A stretch of 64,000 nt of DNA from Candidatus Poribacteria bacterium (GCA_022827185.1 JAJDTM010000002.1:189560-253559), one strand, 5' to 3'. Numbered from the stretch's first letter, positions 42,827 through 52,608 are shown. Notes: generated by a model from the sequence alone, not told the origin. Program-made: numbers and translations.

Positions 42827-45800
42827 TTACTGTCCGACATCTGGATCCAGTTCCTTAGCCTTTTGAAAATCCATCTGTGCGGCTTCCTTCTGCCCAAGTG
42901 CCTCTTTCGCACGCCCGCGATTGTAGTAGGATTTAGCACTTTTAGGGTTAATCTGAATAACTTTATCAAAATCAACTATTGCTTCTTCATAGTCACCGAG
43001 CATAAGTCTTGCAACACCGCGATCATTATAAACATCGGTATACTCCGGCACTAACTTAATGGCTTGTGTCCAGTCTTCAACAGCTGCCTGATATAACTTT
43101 CGTGCTTCCTCTGCCTTCCCGCGGGAAGATTTGGATTTACCAAGTTGGAAATGAGCATATCCTCGATTGTAATAGGCTTCAGCATCATCTGGGTTAAGTC
43201 GAACGACTGTATTATAATCGGCTACAGCCTCTTCATGATTACCAAGGTTGGCGTTAATACTTCCGCGCCCCTTGTAGGCACTAATGAATGCAGGATTTAG
43301 TTGTATGGATATATCAAAGTGAGATAATGCTTCAGGATAGCGATCGGATTTGTATTTCTGTTGCCCCTGAATGCAGTAAGCGTGGGCACGAATATGGTCT
43401 CGTTTACGCCACTTTCCCAATGGTTCGGTTGATCTCGGTTGAGCAATCAATGCTTTGAGCGCATTTGAAGGCATAGCATAGGCATAATGTTCACCTACAG
43501 CAGTATTAATACCTATGACTTGTCCCTTACTGTTTAACGCAGGACCCCCACTATTTCCACCCGAAATTACAACTTTCATCCAGACCGATTTACCACCGTT
43601 CCGGATGCTATCTATAACTCCTGTCGTGACTTTATATCCCCCACCGGGGTACCCCACAGCAACAACAAGTTCACCGCTTTGGAGTACGTTACTGTCACCA
43701 AGGGGTAGCGGGATACCTTCACCTGCAATTTTTAGGATGACAAGATCATTTTCTACATCAAACGCAGTGACTTCCTCAACCTTCCAGATTGCTTCTTCAT
43801 TCCTGAGTGTTACATAAACGGGACCAGTTTTGGCAACGCTGTGGATGTTCGTTGCAATCTTGTCTTTCTCTACAAAAAAACCGCTACTAACGGAAAATTT
43901 ATCATCCCAACTCAATACACGGACTACGGAATTTATAACCTTTTCGGATGCCATGTCTGCTACAGGCTCATTAACATTCTCAGGATACTTCAGACGAGTG
44001 TATCTATCAAAATCAGTGATCCCCTCGTGATACAACTGCTGTATTATTTCCGCGTCCCCCATCTCAGATTTAATATCTCCAAGTTTACACTTCACAATTC
44101 CCCGTTTGTGGTAGGTATCGGCATTCTCTGGATTAATATCAATGGCTCGCGTACAATCTTCAATTGCCCCCTTATATAGCTCCTGTGCTTTCCCTACATC
44201 TCCACGGTCAGAGGCGAATTTCCCAAGACGAAACTGCGCAGATCCCCGATTGTTGTAAGCATCAGTATTCTCCGGATCAATCTCAATGGCTTTACCACAA
44301 TCGGCTATCGCCGATTTATACAAATTCTGCGCTTCCTTAGCATTGGCGCGTGTGACTTCGGATTCACCAAGTTTGAGCTTTACATGCCCCCTGTTACTAT
44401 AGGCATCAGCATCTTTTGGATTAATATCAATGGCTCGCGTATGATCTTTAATTGCTGCCTTATATAGCCCCTGTGCCTTCCCTACATTCCCACGGTCACC
44501 CTCGGATTCGCCAAGTTTGGACCTTACAAGTCCTCGATTATTATAGGCATGAGTATGCTCTGAATCAATCTCGATGGTCCGTGTATAGTCTTCAATCGCT
44601 GCTTCATACAAACGCTGCGCTTCTTTAGCATTCCCGCGTATATTCTCGGATTCGCCAAACTTGAATTTTGCCCATCCCCGATTGTTATAAACATCCGCAT
44701 TCTCTGGATCAATCTCAATGGCTCTACCGAAATCAAGTATTGCCCCTTCAAGATCGTCAAAAGCTAACTTCATACCGCCGCGAAAATTGTAAGCATCAGC
44801 ATGTTCTGGATCAATCTCAATGGCTTTATCACAATCGGCTATTGCCCCTTTATACAAATGCTGTGCTTCTTTAGCATTTCCGCGGTCACCCTCGGATTCA
44901 CCAAGTTTGAATTTCACACCCCCGCGATTCGTATAAGCATCGGCGTACTGATCGTCAAGTTCAATCGCTTTATTAAGGTCAACTATTGCCTCAGTATATT
45001 TACCAAGGAGTGCTTTCACAGTGCCACGACCGTAGTAAGCATCAGCCTCACTTGGATCTATTTTGATAGCTTGTGTACACGAGGCAATTGCGCTGGTATT
45101 GTCCCCAAGGCGAGCCTGTGCCCTTCCACGCTCGTAATAGGCGCGAGCGTATTCAGGGTTGAGTTCAATGGCTTTATCAAAGTCAATTATCGCTCCAGCA
45201 TAATCTTTGACCTTGAATTTTTCTGCACCTAAGCTGTAGGCAGCCTCAGCACGGATCTGTTTCCGCTTTTGCCACTCTGTCAAAGGTTCTACCGGCATAG
45301 ACTTGTCAAGTAATGCCTCAAGCGCGCTTGAAAGAACCGCGTAGTTACCATACGGTACGATAACCCCGATGACTTGTCTGCTATTGTTAAGTACTGGACT
45401 GCCGTTGGTGTTCCTGGAAGTCGTTGTATTTACCCTCAGCCATTTATGACTATCTCGGATGCTTTGTATACTGGTGTCCGTGACCTCGTATTCTCCATCG
45501 GGGTAGTCCAGAATAGAGATAGACGCACCAATTTCAAGCGTATTGCTATTTCCTAAAGGCAGTGGTGTGCCTTCACTAGTGAGTTTTAGGATGACGAGTT
45601 TGTTTTCTGTATCAAACGCAACGACACCTTCTACCGTTCGATTTTTCTTCCTGTCAAGGGTTTTTAAAAAAACGGGACCCGCATGGGCAACGACGTGAAT
45701 ATTTGTCGCTATTTTGTCTGGTGCAACGAAGAAACCTGTACCAGATGTGTTTTCACTCTCAATCAATACGATAGAGTTTCTAATTTTTTTCCACGTTAAG

Positions 45801-45913
45801 TTCGCTGTTGGAGCGATGGGTTTCTCGGAAACCATCTGCTGGGGTGCCCGCGCACAGGAAAAGAAAAGAGTCAATCCCAATAAAAGAAATAAAAGTTTGC
45901 TGGTATATTTCAT
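42827..45913 (-). CDS. Lipoprotein with two trypsin-like domains and TPR repeats
   Basis: 1028 residues. The lipobox LFFSC puts a lipidated Cys at 20. Domain 1 (residues 45-205) is trypsin-like but degenerate: His73 is kept (TNIHVVAH), the Asp position is Lys105 (DTENKLVILK) and the Ser position is Asn170 (SRNTNGSP). Ten TPR repeats follow; several are lengthened by about 14 residues (GESEGDRGNAKEAQHLYKGA). Domain 2 (about 655-845) keeps the triad (DKIATNIHSVA, ENDLVILK, SGGNSGGPALN). Five TPRs end the protein. A pseudoprotease followed by an active protease suggests a scaffold or substrate-holding role for the first. ATG 45913 has GGAGG upstream. Confidence 0.87.
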   Translation of the reverse strand: MKYTSKLLFLLLGLTLFFSCARAPQQMVSEKPIAPTANLTWKKIRNSIVLIESENTSGTGFFVAPDKIATNIHVVAHAGPVFLKTLDRKKNRTVEGVVAFDTENKLVILKLTSEGTPLPLGNSNTLEIGASISILDYPDGEYEVTDTSIQSIRDSHKWLRVNTTTSRNTNGSPVLNNSRQVIGVIVPYGNYAVLSSALEALLDKSMPVEPLTEWQKRKQIRAEAAYSLGAEKFKVKDYAGAIIDFDKAIELNPEYARAYYERGRAQARLGDNTSAIASCTQAIKIDPSEADAYYGRGTVKALLGKYTEAIVDLNKAIELDDQYADAYTNRGGVKFKLGESEGDRGNAKEAQHLYKGAIADCDKAIEIDPEHADAYNFRGGMKLAFDDLEGAILDFGRAIEIDPENADVYNNRGWAKFKFGESENIRGNAKEAQRLYEAAIEDYTRTIEIDSEHTHAYNNRGLVRSKLGESEGDRGNVGKAQGLYKAAIKDHTRAIDINPKDADAYSNRGHVKLKLGESEVTRANAKEAQNLYKSAIADCGKAIEIDPENTDAYNNRGSAQFRLGKFASDRGDVGKAQELYKGAIEDCTRAIDINPENADTYHKRGIVKCKLGDIKSEMGDAEIIQQLYHEGITDFDRYTRLKYPENVNEPVADMASEKVINSVVRVLSWDDKFSVSSGFFVEKDKIATNIHSVAKTGPVYVTLRNEEAIWKVEEVTAFDVENDLVILKIAGEGIPLPLGDSNVLQSGELVVAVGYPGGGYKVTTGVIDSIRNGGKSVWMKVVISGGNSGGPALNSKGQVIGINTAVGEHYAYAMPSNALKALIAQPRSTEPLGKWRKRDHIRAHAYCIQGQQKYKSDRYPEALSHFDISIQLNPAFISAYKGRGSINANLGNHEEAVADYNTVVRLNPDDAEAYYNRGYAHFQLGKSKSSRGKAEEARKLYQAAVEDWTQAIKLVPEYTDVYNDRGVARLMLGDYEEAIVDFDKVIQINPKSAKSYYNRGRAKEALGQKEAAQMDFQKAKELDPDVGQ

Positions 45914-45944
45914 GAATGGATACCTCCAATTTTACTATTCAGCG

Positions 45945-46028
45945 TTACTGTCCAACATTCGGATCTAACGCCTTAGCCCTTTCAAAATCTGCTTTTGCTG
46001 CCTTCTTCTGTCCAAGTGCCTCCTTATA
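45945..46028 (-). pseudogene. Remnant of a third protease-TPR gene (C-terminal end)
   Basis: The minus strand reads YKEALGQKKAAKADFERAKA and LDPNVGQ, then TAA at 45947-45945. This is the same C-terminus as in the two neighbouring protease-TPR genes (KEALGQKEAAQMDF..., KEILGQAEAARADF...). No upstream open frame continues it, so a paralogue has decayed, leaving only its last 27 codons. Confidence 0.75.
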
Positions 46029-46050
46029 CCTCTAACCTTATTATCTGTAA

Positions 46051-47604
46051 TCACTGTCCGACATTCCGGTTTAGTTTCTTAACCTTCTCAAAATCTGCTC
46101 GTGCTGCTTCTGCTTGTCCAAGTATCTCCTTTGCGCGTCCGCGATCGTAGTAGATTTCGGTATATTGGGGGTTAATTTGGATTGCTGCATCAAAATCCTT
46201 TATTGCGCCTTCAGCGTCACCAAGTGCAGCTTTAGCAACCCCGCGATTCCCATAGGCATAAGCACTCTCTGGAGCCAATCCTATCGCTTCGGTGAAGTCT
46301 CGAATGGCGGCTGCATATAATTCCTGCGCGCCTGCGGGGTCTTGATGATCGGCTTTCGTTTTACCGAGTCGGAATTGTGCATATCCACGATTGATGTATG
46401 GTTCAGCAGACTTCGGGTATAATTTTATGGCTTGCGTGCAGTCCTCAATCGCCGACGTATACAACGCCTGCGCGCCTACTATATCTCCCTGAGCTGCTTT
46501 AGATTCGCCGAGGGTCACCCTTGCTATGCCGCGATTGTTATACGGATCCGTAAGTTCTGGATTGAGTTTGATAACTTGCGTCCAATCTTGGATGGCACCT
46601 TGATAATACCGTTGTCCTTTCGCTATATCTCCTTGATTGGCTTTGGATTGACCGAGTCGGAACTTTCCACCCGCGCGATTGTGGTATGCATAAGCGTCTT
46701 CAGGGTTAAGTTTGATGGCTTGCGTGCTATCTTCAATACCGGCTTCATATAACCGCCAAGCTGCCTCCAGATTGCCTTGCGCGAATTCAAGGTCTCCAAT
46801 TGTGAATTTCGCAAGTCCCCGATTGTAGTAGGCATCCGCCTTCTGAGGGTACAGTTTGATGGCTTTATCAAAATCTGCTATGGCATCGTCATAGTGATTG
46901 GCATTGTATTTACGTTGTCCGCGAACAGAGTATATATAGGCACGAATAGGCTCTCGTTTACGCCATTGTGTCAAAGGTTCCACAGGTCCCGATTGGGCAA
47001 TCAATGTCCGTAGCGCGTTGGACGGGATGACATAACTGTAAGGGTCTTCTACAGCAGAAACAATCCCTATAATCTCACCTTTACTGTCTTGTACAGGACT
47101 GCCGCTGCTGCCACCCGAAAGCACGATTTCCATCTGGAGCCATTTATCGTTATTGCGTACACGATGGACAACCCCCTTCGTAACTTTATACGCTCCACCC
47201 GGGTAGCCTGTGGTACTAACCGTGTCCCCTACCACAACAGCGTCGCTGTCGCCAAGTGGAGGGGATGTGCCTTCACCCGCAATTTTTAAGATAACGAGAT
47301 CATTTTTGACATCAAACGCCGTGACACCTTCTACAGTCCAGATTTTCTTTTTGTCAGCGGATTTTATGAAAACGGGTCCGGGTTGTGCGACGACGTGAAT
47401 ATTCGTTGCGATTTTATCAGGTTCCACAAAAAAGCCGCTCGCAGCTCCATGTCTACCTTCTACACGGACAACAGTAAAACGGCTCCTTTCTTCAGGTGTT
47501 GAGCCGACCACGGGGCCTTCAGCAATCTCTTGGGGTGCTCGTGCACATGAGAACAGAACCGCTATAGTTAGCAAACTGAGTAAAGATATTCTGTAGGTCT
47601 TCAT
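46051..47604 (-). CDS. Trypsin-like serine protease-TPR lipoprotein
   Basis: 517 residues. Lipobox AVLFSC with Cys20. One trypsin-like domain with an intact triad: His70 (TNIHVVAQ), Asp102 (KNDLVILK) and Ser167 (SGGSSGSP). Seven TPR repeats follow, again with lengthened versions (GDLEFAQGNLEAAWRLYEAG). The protein resembles the C-terminal half of its neighbour, so one arose from duplication and fusion or loss. An envelope-bound HtrA-like protease with protein-binding repeats is likely. It lies 137 bases upstream of the two-domain paralogue's start, with a gene remnant between. Confidence 0.87.
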   Translation of the reverse strand: MKTYRISLLSLLTIAVLFSCARAPQEIAEGPVVGSTPEERSRFTVVRVEGRHGAASGFFVEPDKIATNIHVVAQPGPVFIKSADKKKIWTVEGVTAFDVKNDLVILKIAGEGTSPPLGDSDAVVVGDTVSTTGYPGGAYKVTKGVVHRVRNNDKWLQMEIVLSGGSSGSPVQDSKGEIIGIVSAVEDPYSYVIPSNALRTLIAQSGPVEPLTQWRKREPIRAYIYSVRGQRKYNANHYDDAIADFDKAIKLYPQKADAYYNRGLAKFTIGDLEFAQGNLEAAWRLYEAGIEDSTQAIKLNPEDAYAYHNRAGGKFRLGQSKANQGDIAKGQRYYQGAIQDWTQVIKLNPELTDPYNNRGIARVTLGESKAAQGDIVGAQALYTSAIEDCTQAIKLYPKSAEPYINRGYAQFRLGKTKADHQDPAGAQELYAAAIRDFTEAIGLAPESAYAYGNRGVAKAALGDAEGAIKDFDAAIQINPQYTEIYYDRGRAKEILGQAEAARADFEKVKKLNRNVGQ

Positions 47605-47702
47605 GCAATGGATACCTTAAAGAATAAAGGAAAGGACGCTGCTATAGATATAGTGTTAGAAGCACATTAGAAGGCGGACGGTTTGGAGAGCTACTCATTT
47701 TA

Positions 47703-48884
47703 TCACAAGATCAAGTTGTGTAGTTTGTAAAAGGGAGCAATATATCTTTTGAGGCGGCTCCTGCGAAGTATTTGACGGGTTCCGTCTTCAGAGACGCATT
47801 CAATCTGGTAATAGTAGACGACATTCGGTTTTGCGGTCTTGTCGGTGTAGGTATAGATCTGCCTTTTGTCGGTTGTGCCTGTGCCAGGGATCATGGCGAT
47901 GATCTTGAACTCACCGTCTCTGGACTCACTTCGTTTGATGTAGAAGCCTGCGTTGTTCACCTCAGATTCGGTTACCCATCTAATAACGACTTCATCCATG
48001 GATTTTTTTCGCTCGGGACGAAATTTCGAGAGTTTCACAGACAAAGGTGAGAGTTCCACAGACAAAGACACACGTGCGCGATAGCCCGGTGTGCCGTGAT
48101 CGCTGCGGTGTCCATAGTAGGTAGGATGTAGTGTTGGGGCCTGGGTGCCTTTTTGGGCGGTAGGTTCCCACCCATCTGCTGCCGTGCCATCATACGGATG
48201 TCCCGTTGTGCTGTTACCTTCATACGCTCGGATAATAGAACTCCGTTTCCCCTCAATCAGTGGAAGTTTCCATTCAGGCATTTCCCCGAGGTTGCCCACG
48301 ATGTCGCTTAGGACCTTGCGTCTGCGAGTCGTTTTCGTGATAGTTGGTGCCTTGAGGGTAACTTTGAAGGCGGTTTGGCTCAAGAGGCGGTAGCCCGGTG
48401 TACCACCAATAAGGTCTTTTAGAATGACAACTCGGTCTGCTGGGATGTCCCCTTTTGCAGTGCCAACGCCTGAGTTGGGTCCCCGCTCAGTCACGAGTAG
48501 CAGTACTTCGTTTCTATCAAGTATTTTCGCACCTAAAGTGAAGATGAGCGTAGTGGCGAATACAGAGCTATCTTCTGGGTGGTTCATAATTGTGACTTCC
48601 CACCCTTCAAGGCTAACTTTCCGTCGACTTCTATTGTGGAGTTCGATCCACTGCGGCAGTTTGCCGGTGTTGGTGGCGTACATAATCTCACTGATGGCGA
48701 TATCGAACCGTGTCGCTATTGAAACGGTATCATCTTCGTGGGACGATTCCGACGTTTGTGGTTCTATCTTTTGTGGAACAATAATCTCGGGAACCTGTGC
48801 ATCGGTAATGCTTTGGATGCTAAATGCTAAAATGAATGTCATAAACGCACTAAGGGTGAGTCTTCGCGCTATCAAATCTTTCAT
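47703..48884 (-). CDS. Secreted lamin-tail domain protein
   Basis: 393 residues. Signal peptide-like TLSAFMTFILAFSIQSITDA. The lamin-tail domain (LTD) is seen in IAISEIMYATNTGKLPQWIE, LHNRSRRKVSLEGWEVTI and RNEVLLLVTERGPNSG. The C-terminal domain VVIRWVTESEVNNAGFYIKR is a fibronectin-III-like module common in secreted proteins. It should be exported and bind other surface components. A clean promoter (48931-48959) lies about 50 bases upstream. It is divergent from the DUF5916 gene. Confidence 0.82.
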   Translation of the reverse strand: MKDLIARRLTLSAFMTFILAFSIQSITDAQVPEIIVPQKIEPQTSESSHEDDTVSIATRFDIAISEIMYATNTGKLPQWIELHNRSRRKVSLEGWEVTIMNHPEDSSVFATTLIFTLGAKILDRNEVLLLVTERGPNSGVGTAKGDIPADRVVILKDLIGGTPGYRLLSQTAFKVTLKAPTITKTTRRRKVLSDIVGNLGEMPEWKLPLIEGKRSSIIRAYEGNSTTGHPYDGTAADGWEPTAQKGTQAPTLHPTYYGHRSDHGTPGYRARVSLSVELSPLSVKLSKFRPERKKSMDEVVIRWVTESEVNNAGFYIKRSESRDGEFKIIAMIPGTGTTDKRQIYTYTDKTAKPNVVYYYQIECVSEDGTRQILRRSRLKRYIAPFYKLHNLIL

Positions 48885-48930
48885 GAAAAGGTACCTCTTT
48901 TATATCTTGGTTTTAGCGGATGTTGTTGTT

Positions 48931-48959
48931 ATTATACCCTACGTCTGTTGTCCCGTCAA
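48931..48959 (-). promoter_or_regulatory. Promoter of the lamin-tail gene
   Basis: TTGACG, 17 bases, TATAAT on the minus strand, about 50 bases before ATG 48884. Confidence 0.7.
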
Positions 48960-49024
48960 GTTTTCCGCCGTTGTTTCATTCTCATCTTTAGTTGTGAACT
49001 GATTTGCTTTTCTTGAAGAAAGAT

Positions 49025-49053
49025 TTGACATCTATCCTAAGATATATTATAAT
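49025..49053 (+). promoter_or_regulatory. Consensus promoter upstream of the small ORF and the DUF5916 gene
   Basis: TTGACA, exactly 17 bases, TATAAT: a full match to the vegetative consensus. Confidence 0.75.
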
Positions 49054-49088
49054 ACTTAACATACATGAATTCCAAACAGGACTCTCGG

Positions 49089-49202
49089 ATGTTTTATTTC
49101 TCGCCTATCACACTGATGCATGCAAATTGCCTCCGCACGTTCATCGGTCTTGGTGTCGTGCTGATCGGTATTGCTATGTACCGTGCAGTGGTGGGTGAAT
49201 AA
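49089..49202 (+). CDS. Possible 37-residue single-pass membrane microprotein
   Basis: The frame reads MFYFSPITLMHANCLRTF then IGLGVVLIGIAMYRAVVGE. The second part is a clean hydrophobic helix with a short tail. ACAGGA lies seven to eight bases upstream, and a perfect promoter (49025-49053) would start the transcript about 29 bases before the ATG. No homologue is known to me and the frame could be chance. An alternative start is ATG 49116. It precedes the DUF5916 gene by 143 bases and might be cotranscribed with it. Confidence 0.35.
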   Translation: MFYFSPITLMHANCLRTFIGLGVVLIGIAMYRAVVGE

Positions 49203-49345
49203 GTGAAGAATAAAACGTTTTCCGAGTTATAGAATACAACGCCCATTGCTGAACGTCACAAATAAGATCTCGGCGAGGGTGTTTCTTTTTTAACCGACAC
49301 TAAAGTATCACGTTTATAGGCAAAAACTTTGAATGAGGAAAAAAG

Positions 49346-51499
49346 ATGCGTTACGGAGTCGTTCTTTTGGTATTCACGGCGATTGCTGCAGCGGACCTGA
49401 ATGCCGAAGTCAGCAAAGAAATCAGACCCTTGTTCACCCAAGAAGCAATCGAAGTTGACGGACATCTCAACGAGGCAGATTGGGCACAGGCAGAAGTTAT
49501 TGACGATTTTACCCAACAATCCCCTGATGAGGGGCAACCGAGTACCGAACGTACAGAAGTTCGCGTGTTGTACGACACGGAAAGGCTGTATATTGGGTTT
49601 GAGTGTTACGACTCCGAACCTGATAAGATTGTTGCGAACGAAATGCGGCGCGACGGGATGCTCTGGCAAAACGATAACGTTTACATCATGCTCGACACTT
49701 ATGGCGATAAACGGCAGTGCTTTTTCTTTCGGACGAATGCACTCGGCGCGCTGTCAGACACCGCTGTCACTGATGGCGGCGAAAACCTCAACGGGAGTTG
49801 GGACTGTATCTGGGAAGCTGCGGGACGACAACACGAGAAAGGGTGGACGGTTGAAATTGCGATTCCGTTTAATCAACTGCGGTTTAAGAAAAAAGATTCG
49901 ATGGTATGGGGTGTGAATTTTGGACGCAATATTCAACGGACAAACGAAACAACGCAGTGGATTCAGGTGCCGCGGAGTCAGAGTTGGCCCGGGACATATC
50001 ATCCGATATATCAAGGTAAACTCACAGGGTTACAAGGGATTGTGTCGCCATCCTATTTTGATGTTAAACCGTATCTCCTCGGCGGTTTGGCGAGGAATCT
50101 CGAAGATGGAGATTGGCAGCGGACCACTGAACGCGACCTCGGATTGGACATGAAATACGGTCTAACCTCTAACCTAACTTTAGACCTAACGCTGAATACC
50201 GATTTCGCACAGGTAGAAGCGGACCAGGAAGAGGTTAACCTCACACGATTTAGTCTCTATTTTCCAGAGCGGCGTGATTTTTTTCTTGAGGGTAGCGGAC
50301 TATTTGCTTTTGGCGCAGGTATCGGAGGTTTCGGTCCACCGCCGTTGTCGATTTTCTATAGTCGCAGCATTGGGATCGAAGATGAAAGGGAGGTCCGGCT
50401 GCTCGGTGGCGGTAAACTGACCGGAAAAGTTGGTGCTTATAGTGTAGGTGCGCTCAACATGACGACCGCTGCTTCCGGGGAAATTCCTATGACGAACTTC
50501 TCTGTGCTAAGAATGCAACGTGATATTCTTAGCGATTCAACCGTCGGCTTCATTCTCACCAATCGGGAAAGCGACTTCGGTAGCGATTACCATCGCAACG
50601 GCGGGATAGACCTGTTTCTCAGACCGCACGATCAGTGGCGGATGCGTGCTATGACGGTTGGCAGTTGGTCGCCAGATCCAGAAGAACGCGATATGGCATG
50701 GTACCTCTCAAATAATTGGCGAAACAAGTATTTTCGCGTTAACGCTTCGTACCTCGACATCGGTCCCCAATTTACAAGTAAAATGGGATTCATGCATCGC
50801 AGGGACATACGATCGCTCATGTTGAATACCAACTACGAAGTCCAAATCAGCCGGTACGGTATACGGGATGTCGGTGCAGGTTTCTCCGGTGGGTACCTAC
50901 TTGACCACGATAACACACGTATCGGTTGGGATATCGGGATTGACGCGGATATGATTCGGGACTCAGACGACGGGATCAATCTTGATTTTCGACGGTTTTT
51001 TGACCGCGTTGCTGAATCCTTTAGTATCGGGGACGCTGAGATTCCCGCTGGTGATTATGAGATGAACCAAGTTTCGCTAAGAGGGTTCACCGAGAGCAGC
51101 CGTCCGTTTGCTGTATTCGTCCGCGCAAATTATGGGGACTATTTTCACGGCAATCGCGTGAGTTTCAGTATTGATAGTCAGTGGCGGATGACGTATCAAC
51201 TTGCGATTGAAACACGATACCAACGCAACTGGATTAGCTTGCCCGAAACCAACCTATTTGCAACAAACGTTGTCGGGACACGTATTAGTTATGCCTTGAA
51301 CACCCGGTTCTTTACCAAGTTGTATGCTCAGTGGAACGATAGCGCGGAACGGGTCAGCGCGAATTTCTTGCTCAACTACATCTACCGTCCGGGAAGCGAT
51401 TTTTACCTCGTATACGATCAGGCGTGGGATACATCGGACGGTTTCCAAGCGCACGATTGGACGGTCTTGAGCAAATTTACGTATCTATTCAGTCTATAA
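49346..51499 (+). CDS. DUF5916 outer-membrane protein with CBM9-like domain
   Basis: 717 residues. Signal peptide MRYGVVLLVFTAIAAADLNA. CBM9-like domain: EAIEVDGHLNEADWAQAEVI, LYIGFECYDSEPDKIVANEM, RCFF-like CFFFRTNALGALSD and WTVEIAIPFNQLRFKK. The DUF5916 barrel follows: TDFAQVEADQEEVNLTRFSL, YFPERRDFFLEGSGLFAFG, PLSIFYSRSIG and alternating strands to SKFTYLFSL with a terminal aromatic. GAGG sits seven bases before the ATG. It is the second of two such genes (19922-21919). Here no sigma factor is adjacent. Confidence 0.87.
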   Translation: MRYGVVLLVFTAIAAADLNAEVSKEIRPLFTQEAIEVDGHLNEADWAQAEVIDDFTQQSPDEGQPSTERTEVRVLYDTERLYIGFECYDSEPDKIVANEMRRDGMLWQNDNVYIMLDTYGDKRQCFFFRTNALGALSDTAVTDGGENLNGSWDCIWEAAGRQHEKGWTVEIAIPFNQLRFKKKDSMVWGVNFGRNIQRTNETTQWIQVPRSQSWPGTYHPIYQGKLTGLQGIVSPSYFDVKPYLLGGLARNLEDGDWQRTTERDLGLDMKYGLTSNLTLDLTLNTDFAQVEADQEEVNLTRFSLYFPERRDFFLEGSGLFAFGAGIGGFGPPPLSIFYSRSIGIEDEREVRLLGGGKLTGKVGAYSVGALNMTTAASGEIPMTNFSVLRMQRDILSDSTVGFILTNRESDFGSDYHRNGGIDLFLRPHDQWRMRAMTVGSWSPDPEERDMAWYLSNNWRNKYFRVNASYLDIGPQFTSKMGFMHRRDIRSLMLNTNYEVQISRYGIRDVGAGFSGGYLLDHDNTRIGWDIGIDADMIRDSDDGINLDFRRFFDRVAESFSIGDAEIPAGDYEMNQVSLRGFTESSRPFAVFVRANYGDYFHGNRVSFSIDSQWRMTYQLAIETRYQRNWISLPETNLFATNVVGTRISYALNTRFFTKLYAQWNDSAERVSANFLLNYIYRPGSDFYLVYDQAWDTSDGFQAHDWTVLSKFTYLFSL

Positions 51500-51749
51500 T
51501 GTTGGGGACATCAAGCATAGGATCCATATAGATACAGGTTGGATTGAACCGGTGCCAGTGCAAATCCCAAAATTACTGAAGAATATCCTTTCATTCATAT
51601 ACTACCTATTAAAGAGACCGCAAGTGAAACCTAACACCCTACTTATGTCGTATTATCTGAAGTTGGGTTTTTACACCTTTCTTAGATTTGTATAGCGGCA
51701 CATTGGATTTGAGGTGCGGTAAGGACGCCTTTATAAGGAATTGATAAAT

Positions 51750-52349
51750 ATGCTACAAATAGGGAATTTTGCATGCCACAATATTCACTTGGAGACTGAA
51801 CGTCTGAAACTTCGACCCTTCAAAGATGCCGACTTTGATATTGCTATTCCTTTCTACAGAGACCCCGAATTTCTAAAGGCGGTTGAGGAATCGCCACCTG
51901 ACAAACCTATAACAAGGGAATATCTCAAAGGGGTTGGTAAAGTCATGAGGGACAACGGATTTCTGTTCGCAATCGTAGAAAAGGTGAGTGGACGCACAAT
52001 TGGCGAGGTCTGTTTACAGTGGATGAACTTGGAACGTGCGAAAATTGAGGGCGAAAAAGTAATGCGTTTACCCATCGGGATTTGGGACAAGACATTGTGG
52101 GGTAAAGGCTATGGCAAAGAGATTGTGCGATGTTTGATGGCATACGCGTTTGGAAAATTGGACATTGATCGGTTTTGTCCAGTAGATGTTCCGGCGGATA
52201 ACATCCGTTCAAAAGCATTGTGGCAATCGCTCGGATTGACTGTCGCACGAGAAGTAGACGACGGAAAGATGTTGGACTTTGAAATCGCACGATCAGAATA
52301 TGAGAGAATCTACGGTATTTTGAATGTAGAGGCGAGCACCCGCTTGTGA
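51750..52349 (+). CDS. GNAT family N-acetyltransferase (RimJ/RimL-like), copy A
   Basis: 199 residues. NIHLETERLKLRPFKDADFD is the family start, FLFAIVEKVSGRTIGEVCLQ the central strand, GIWDKTLWGKGYGKEIVRCL the acetyl-CoA loop (K-G-Y-G-K), and ADNIRSKALWQSLGLTVARE the end of the fold. All landmarks are present. ATG 51750 is preferred over TTG 51741 because AAGGA is at a better distance. It is very similar to the copy at 53748-54326, with which it brackets a protein of unknown function. Confidence 0.87.
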   Translation: MLQIGNFACHNIHLETERLKLRPFKDADFDIAIPFYRDPEFLKAVEESPPDKPITREYLKGVGKVMRDNGFLFAIVEKVSGRTIGEVCLQWMNLERAKIEGEKVMRLPIGIWDKTLWGKGYGKEIVRCLMAYAFGKLDIDRFCPVDVPADNIRSKALWQSLGLTVAREVDDGKMLDFEIARSEYERIYGILNVEASTRL

Positions 52350-52365
52350 TACGCTGAATTCTCTC

Positions 52366-52395
52366 TTGATATTTCTTATGTGGATCGGTTATAAT
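52366..52395 (+). promoter_or_regulatory. Promoter of the two-repeat protein gene
   Basis: TTGATA, 18 bases, TATAAT; the leader to ATG 52609 is about 200 bases and has short hairpins (GATGC/GCATC and GGCG/CGCC near 52490-52515). Confidence 0.55.
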
Positions 52396-52608
52396 AGTAG
52401 AGATCAAAATAGAGTTATTTAGTTTCCCGGCTTTTCCTCTTAAACCATTTCTAATTGAATCCCTTTCACTGGGAACCTGTAGCATGATGCACGTCGCATC
52501 TGGGCGTGTACGCCGCAAAACTTTTAGTTTGTGCTGCCGTAGCCCCTTTCAGACAAGTTGTGCATGTGGTATGGACTTTCAGAAACAGTATCACAAGGAG
52601 TTTGACCG

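Noticed and set aside
49004..49198. 64-codon frame overlapping the possible microprotein in another frame
   Set aside because: It starts upstream of the -35 of the promoter at 49025-49053, so that transcript could not contain its start.
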